In this document: piece by piece, positions 63,190 through 64,000 of the stretch
Layout: every line of letters starts with the position of its first letter
Numbering within the stretch: the stretch's first letter is position 1
Origin: CAVWTN01 sp963757945
GTDB lineage: Bacteria > Vulcanimicrobiota > Vulcanimicrobiia > Vulcanimicrobiales > Vulcanimicrobiaceae
Length of the DNA stretch: 64,000 nucleotides
NCBI GenBank assembly: GCA_963757945.1
Contig: CAVWTN010000001.1
Location: 434,001 to 498,000 of the forward strand
Reading direction: 5' to 3'
Translations under genes and position numbers: made by a program
The notes under the pieces: model-generated
Database searches by the model: none
What the model saw: the letters and a program-made list of their open reading frames with translations, nothing else
What the model was told of the DNA's origin: nothing

Positions 63190-64000
63190 TCAGCGAACCG
63201 CGAGCCGAAATTCGCGCGCGCGCACGCGCTCGACGAGGCCGCGTAACGTCGCATTCGTCAGCGAAGCCGGCGGTGCGGCCAGCATCAGCGACTTGACCTC
63301 GGCGCGCGAGATCTTCACGCTCCCGCCCGATTCGAGCATCGCGTCAGAGCGTTCGAGTTCGCGCAACGTCGCCACGGCCAATAGCACGGGCAACGCACAG
63401 AATAGACGCACGCGCGGCGCGCCGAGCGGGATCGCCGCGATGTAGCGGACGGCGCGCTCGAGATCGCTGCGCGCGAGGTCGATCAGCGGTTGCAAAGCGG
63501 AGCGGTTGGCCGCGCGTTGCGCCGCGGCCAAGAGATGCTCCTGACTGCTGCCGCGCGAGGCGAGCAGGTCGGCCGGCACGTAGATCGCGTTCTCGCGTTC
63601 GGCGTCCCACGCGATGTCCTTGAGGATGTTGACCGTCTGCAGCGCCTCGCCGAACGCCTCGCAATCGGCGAGCAGCCGCTGCGACACCGCCGTGCCGACG
63701 GCGTGCGAGTGCGCATGCCACAATTCGGTGAGCAGATACCCGACCGTCCCCGCGACGTAGTAGCAATACGTGCGAAACTCGTCGATTGAAACGAGTCGCA
63801 GCCCGCGCGGATATTTCAGGACGAAGCGGCGCATCCCGGCCACCATCTTGGTCACCCAGCGCCGAAGGATCGCGCGGCTGTCGGCGTCGAGCGAACGGTA
63901 GGCGGCGAAGACGTCGGAGCCCGCCGCGACGAGCTCGCGATGATCCGCGATCCCCGTCAGCTCCGCGGCCAGCGCCTTGAAGTCCGCGCCGGCATCGTCG
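63190..64000 (-). CDS. squalene/phytoene synthase family protein, N-terminus outside the window
   Basis: The last 270 codons are visible; the frame runs off the right edge. RTYCYYVAGTVGYLLTELWH and FGEALQTVNILKDIAWD (second Asp-rich motif) match the paralogue at 40174 closely, as do the C-terminal LFCALPVLLAVATLRELERS and KISRAEVKSL. It probably catalyses head-to-head coupling of farnesyl diphosphate for hopanoid squalene. hpnA begins five bases after its stop. Confidence 0.88.
   Translation of the reverse strand, partial: DDAGADFKALAAELTGIADHRELVAAGSDVFAAYRSLDADSRAILRRWVTKMVAGMRRFVLKYPRGLRLVSIDEFRTYCYYVAGTVGYLLTELWHAHSHAVGTAVSQRLLADCEAFGEALQTVNILKDIAWDAERENAIYVPADLLASRGSSQEHLLAAAQRAANRSALQPLIDLARSDLERAVRYIAAIPLGAPRVRLFCALPVLLAVATLRELERSDAMLESGGSVKISRAEVKSLMLAAPPASLTNATLRGLVERVRAREFRLAVR

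Overview
The window is a GC-rich, gene-dense piece of a bacterial chromosome that uses many GTG and TTG starts. The cell is very likely diderm: there is an MlaE-MlaF-MlaD phospholipid transport set, lipoproteins, PBP1C with an alpha-2-macroglobulin-like partner, and a hopanoid locus with HpnA, HpnH and squalene-synthase-like enzymes. Gene content and style would fit Candidatus Eremiobacterota (WPS-2) or a similar deep-branching phylum, but that placement is an inference; a marker-gene tree would settle it.

Region by region. Bases 1-7470 hold the end of an M23 peptidase, yggT, lepA, a MaoC-like dehydratase, an orphan 2-oxo acid dehydrogenase E1 alpha, a consensus promoter ahead of an R2-like diiron protein, a transglycosylase-like lipoprotein, acylphosphatase and paaI. 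An IS1182-family element (7471-8961) sits between paaI and rdgB, which were probably one transcription unit. Bases 9.6-16.0 kb carry seven tRNA genes (Pro, Arg, His, Lys-TTT, Lys-CTT, Leu, Gly) mixed with a VOC/AraC pair, a CpdA-like phosphodiesterase, two secreted proteins and a small-protein/CGNR-regulator operon behind a perfect -35/-10 promoter. Bases 16-19.3 kb are tig-clpP-clpX. Bases 19.4-30.4 kb hold HdeD, Nudix, DUF3810, pbpC and a 1,901-residue alpha-2-macroglobulin-like lipoprotein, the last two divergent from one shared CATG.

Bases 30.6-40.1 kb form a forward housekeeping run: crp-like regulator, gmk, rpoZ, glmS, rph, mlaE, mlaF, mlaD, a rhomboid protease and panE. Bases 40-42.4 kb contain a squalene-synthase-like gene flanked by two very small membrane proteins, then xerC/D. 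Bases 42.5-45.5 kb are accessory: a tandem repeat, an IS110 transposase with a hairpin-rich upstream region, and a solitary VirD4/TraG-like ATPase. Bases 46.5-52.6 kb are a reverse biosynthetic block (ilvD-thrC-thrB-Ldh family). Bases 53.5-57 kb are a GntR regulator with glcD-glcF.

The most interesting locus is 57.4-60.4 kb: a large LuxR-type regulator with an NTPase and a long helical (TPR-like) middle. Nearly identical 18-bp palindromes lie just upstream and just downstream of it. The second palindrome precedes a 25-codon hydrophobic peptide gene with an excellent ribosome binding site. This arrangement looks like a self-contained peptide-signalling circuit. The window ends with tRNA-Gln, a GNAT acetyltransferase and the start of a hopanoid operon (squalene-synthase paralogue, hpnA, hpnH). 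Several genes of 25-59 codons reported here were found by reading the gaps directly.
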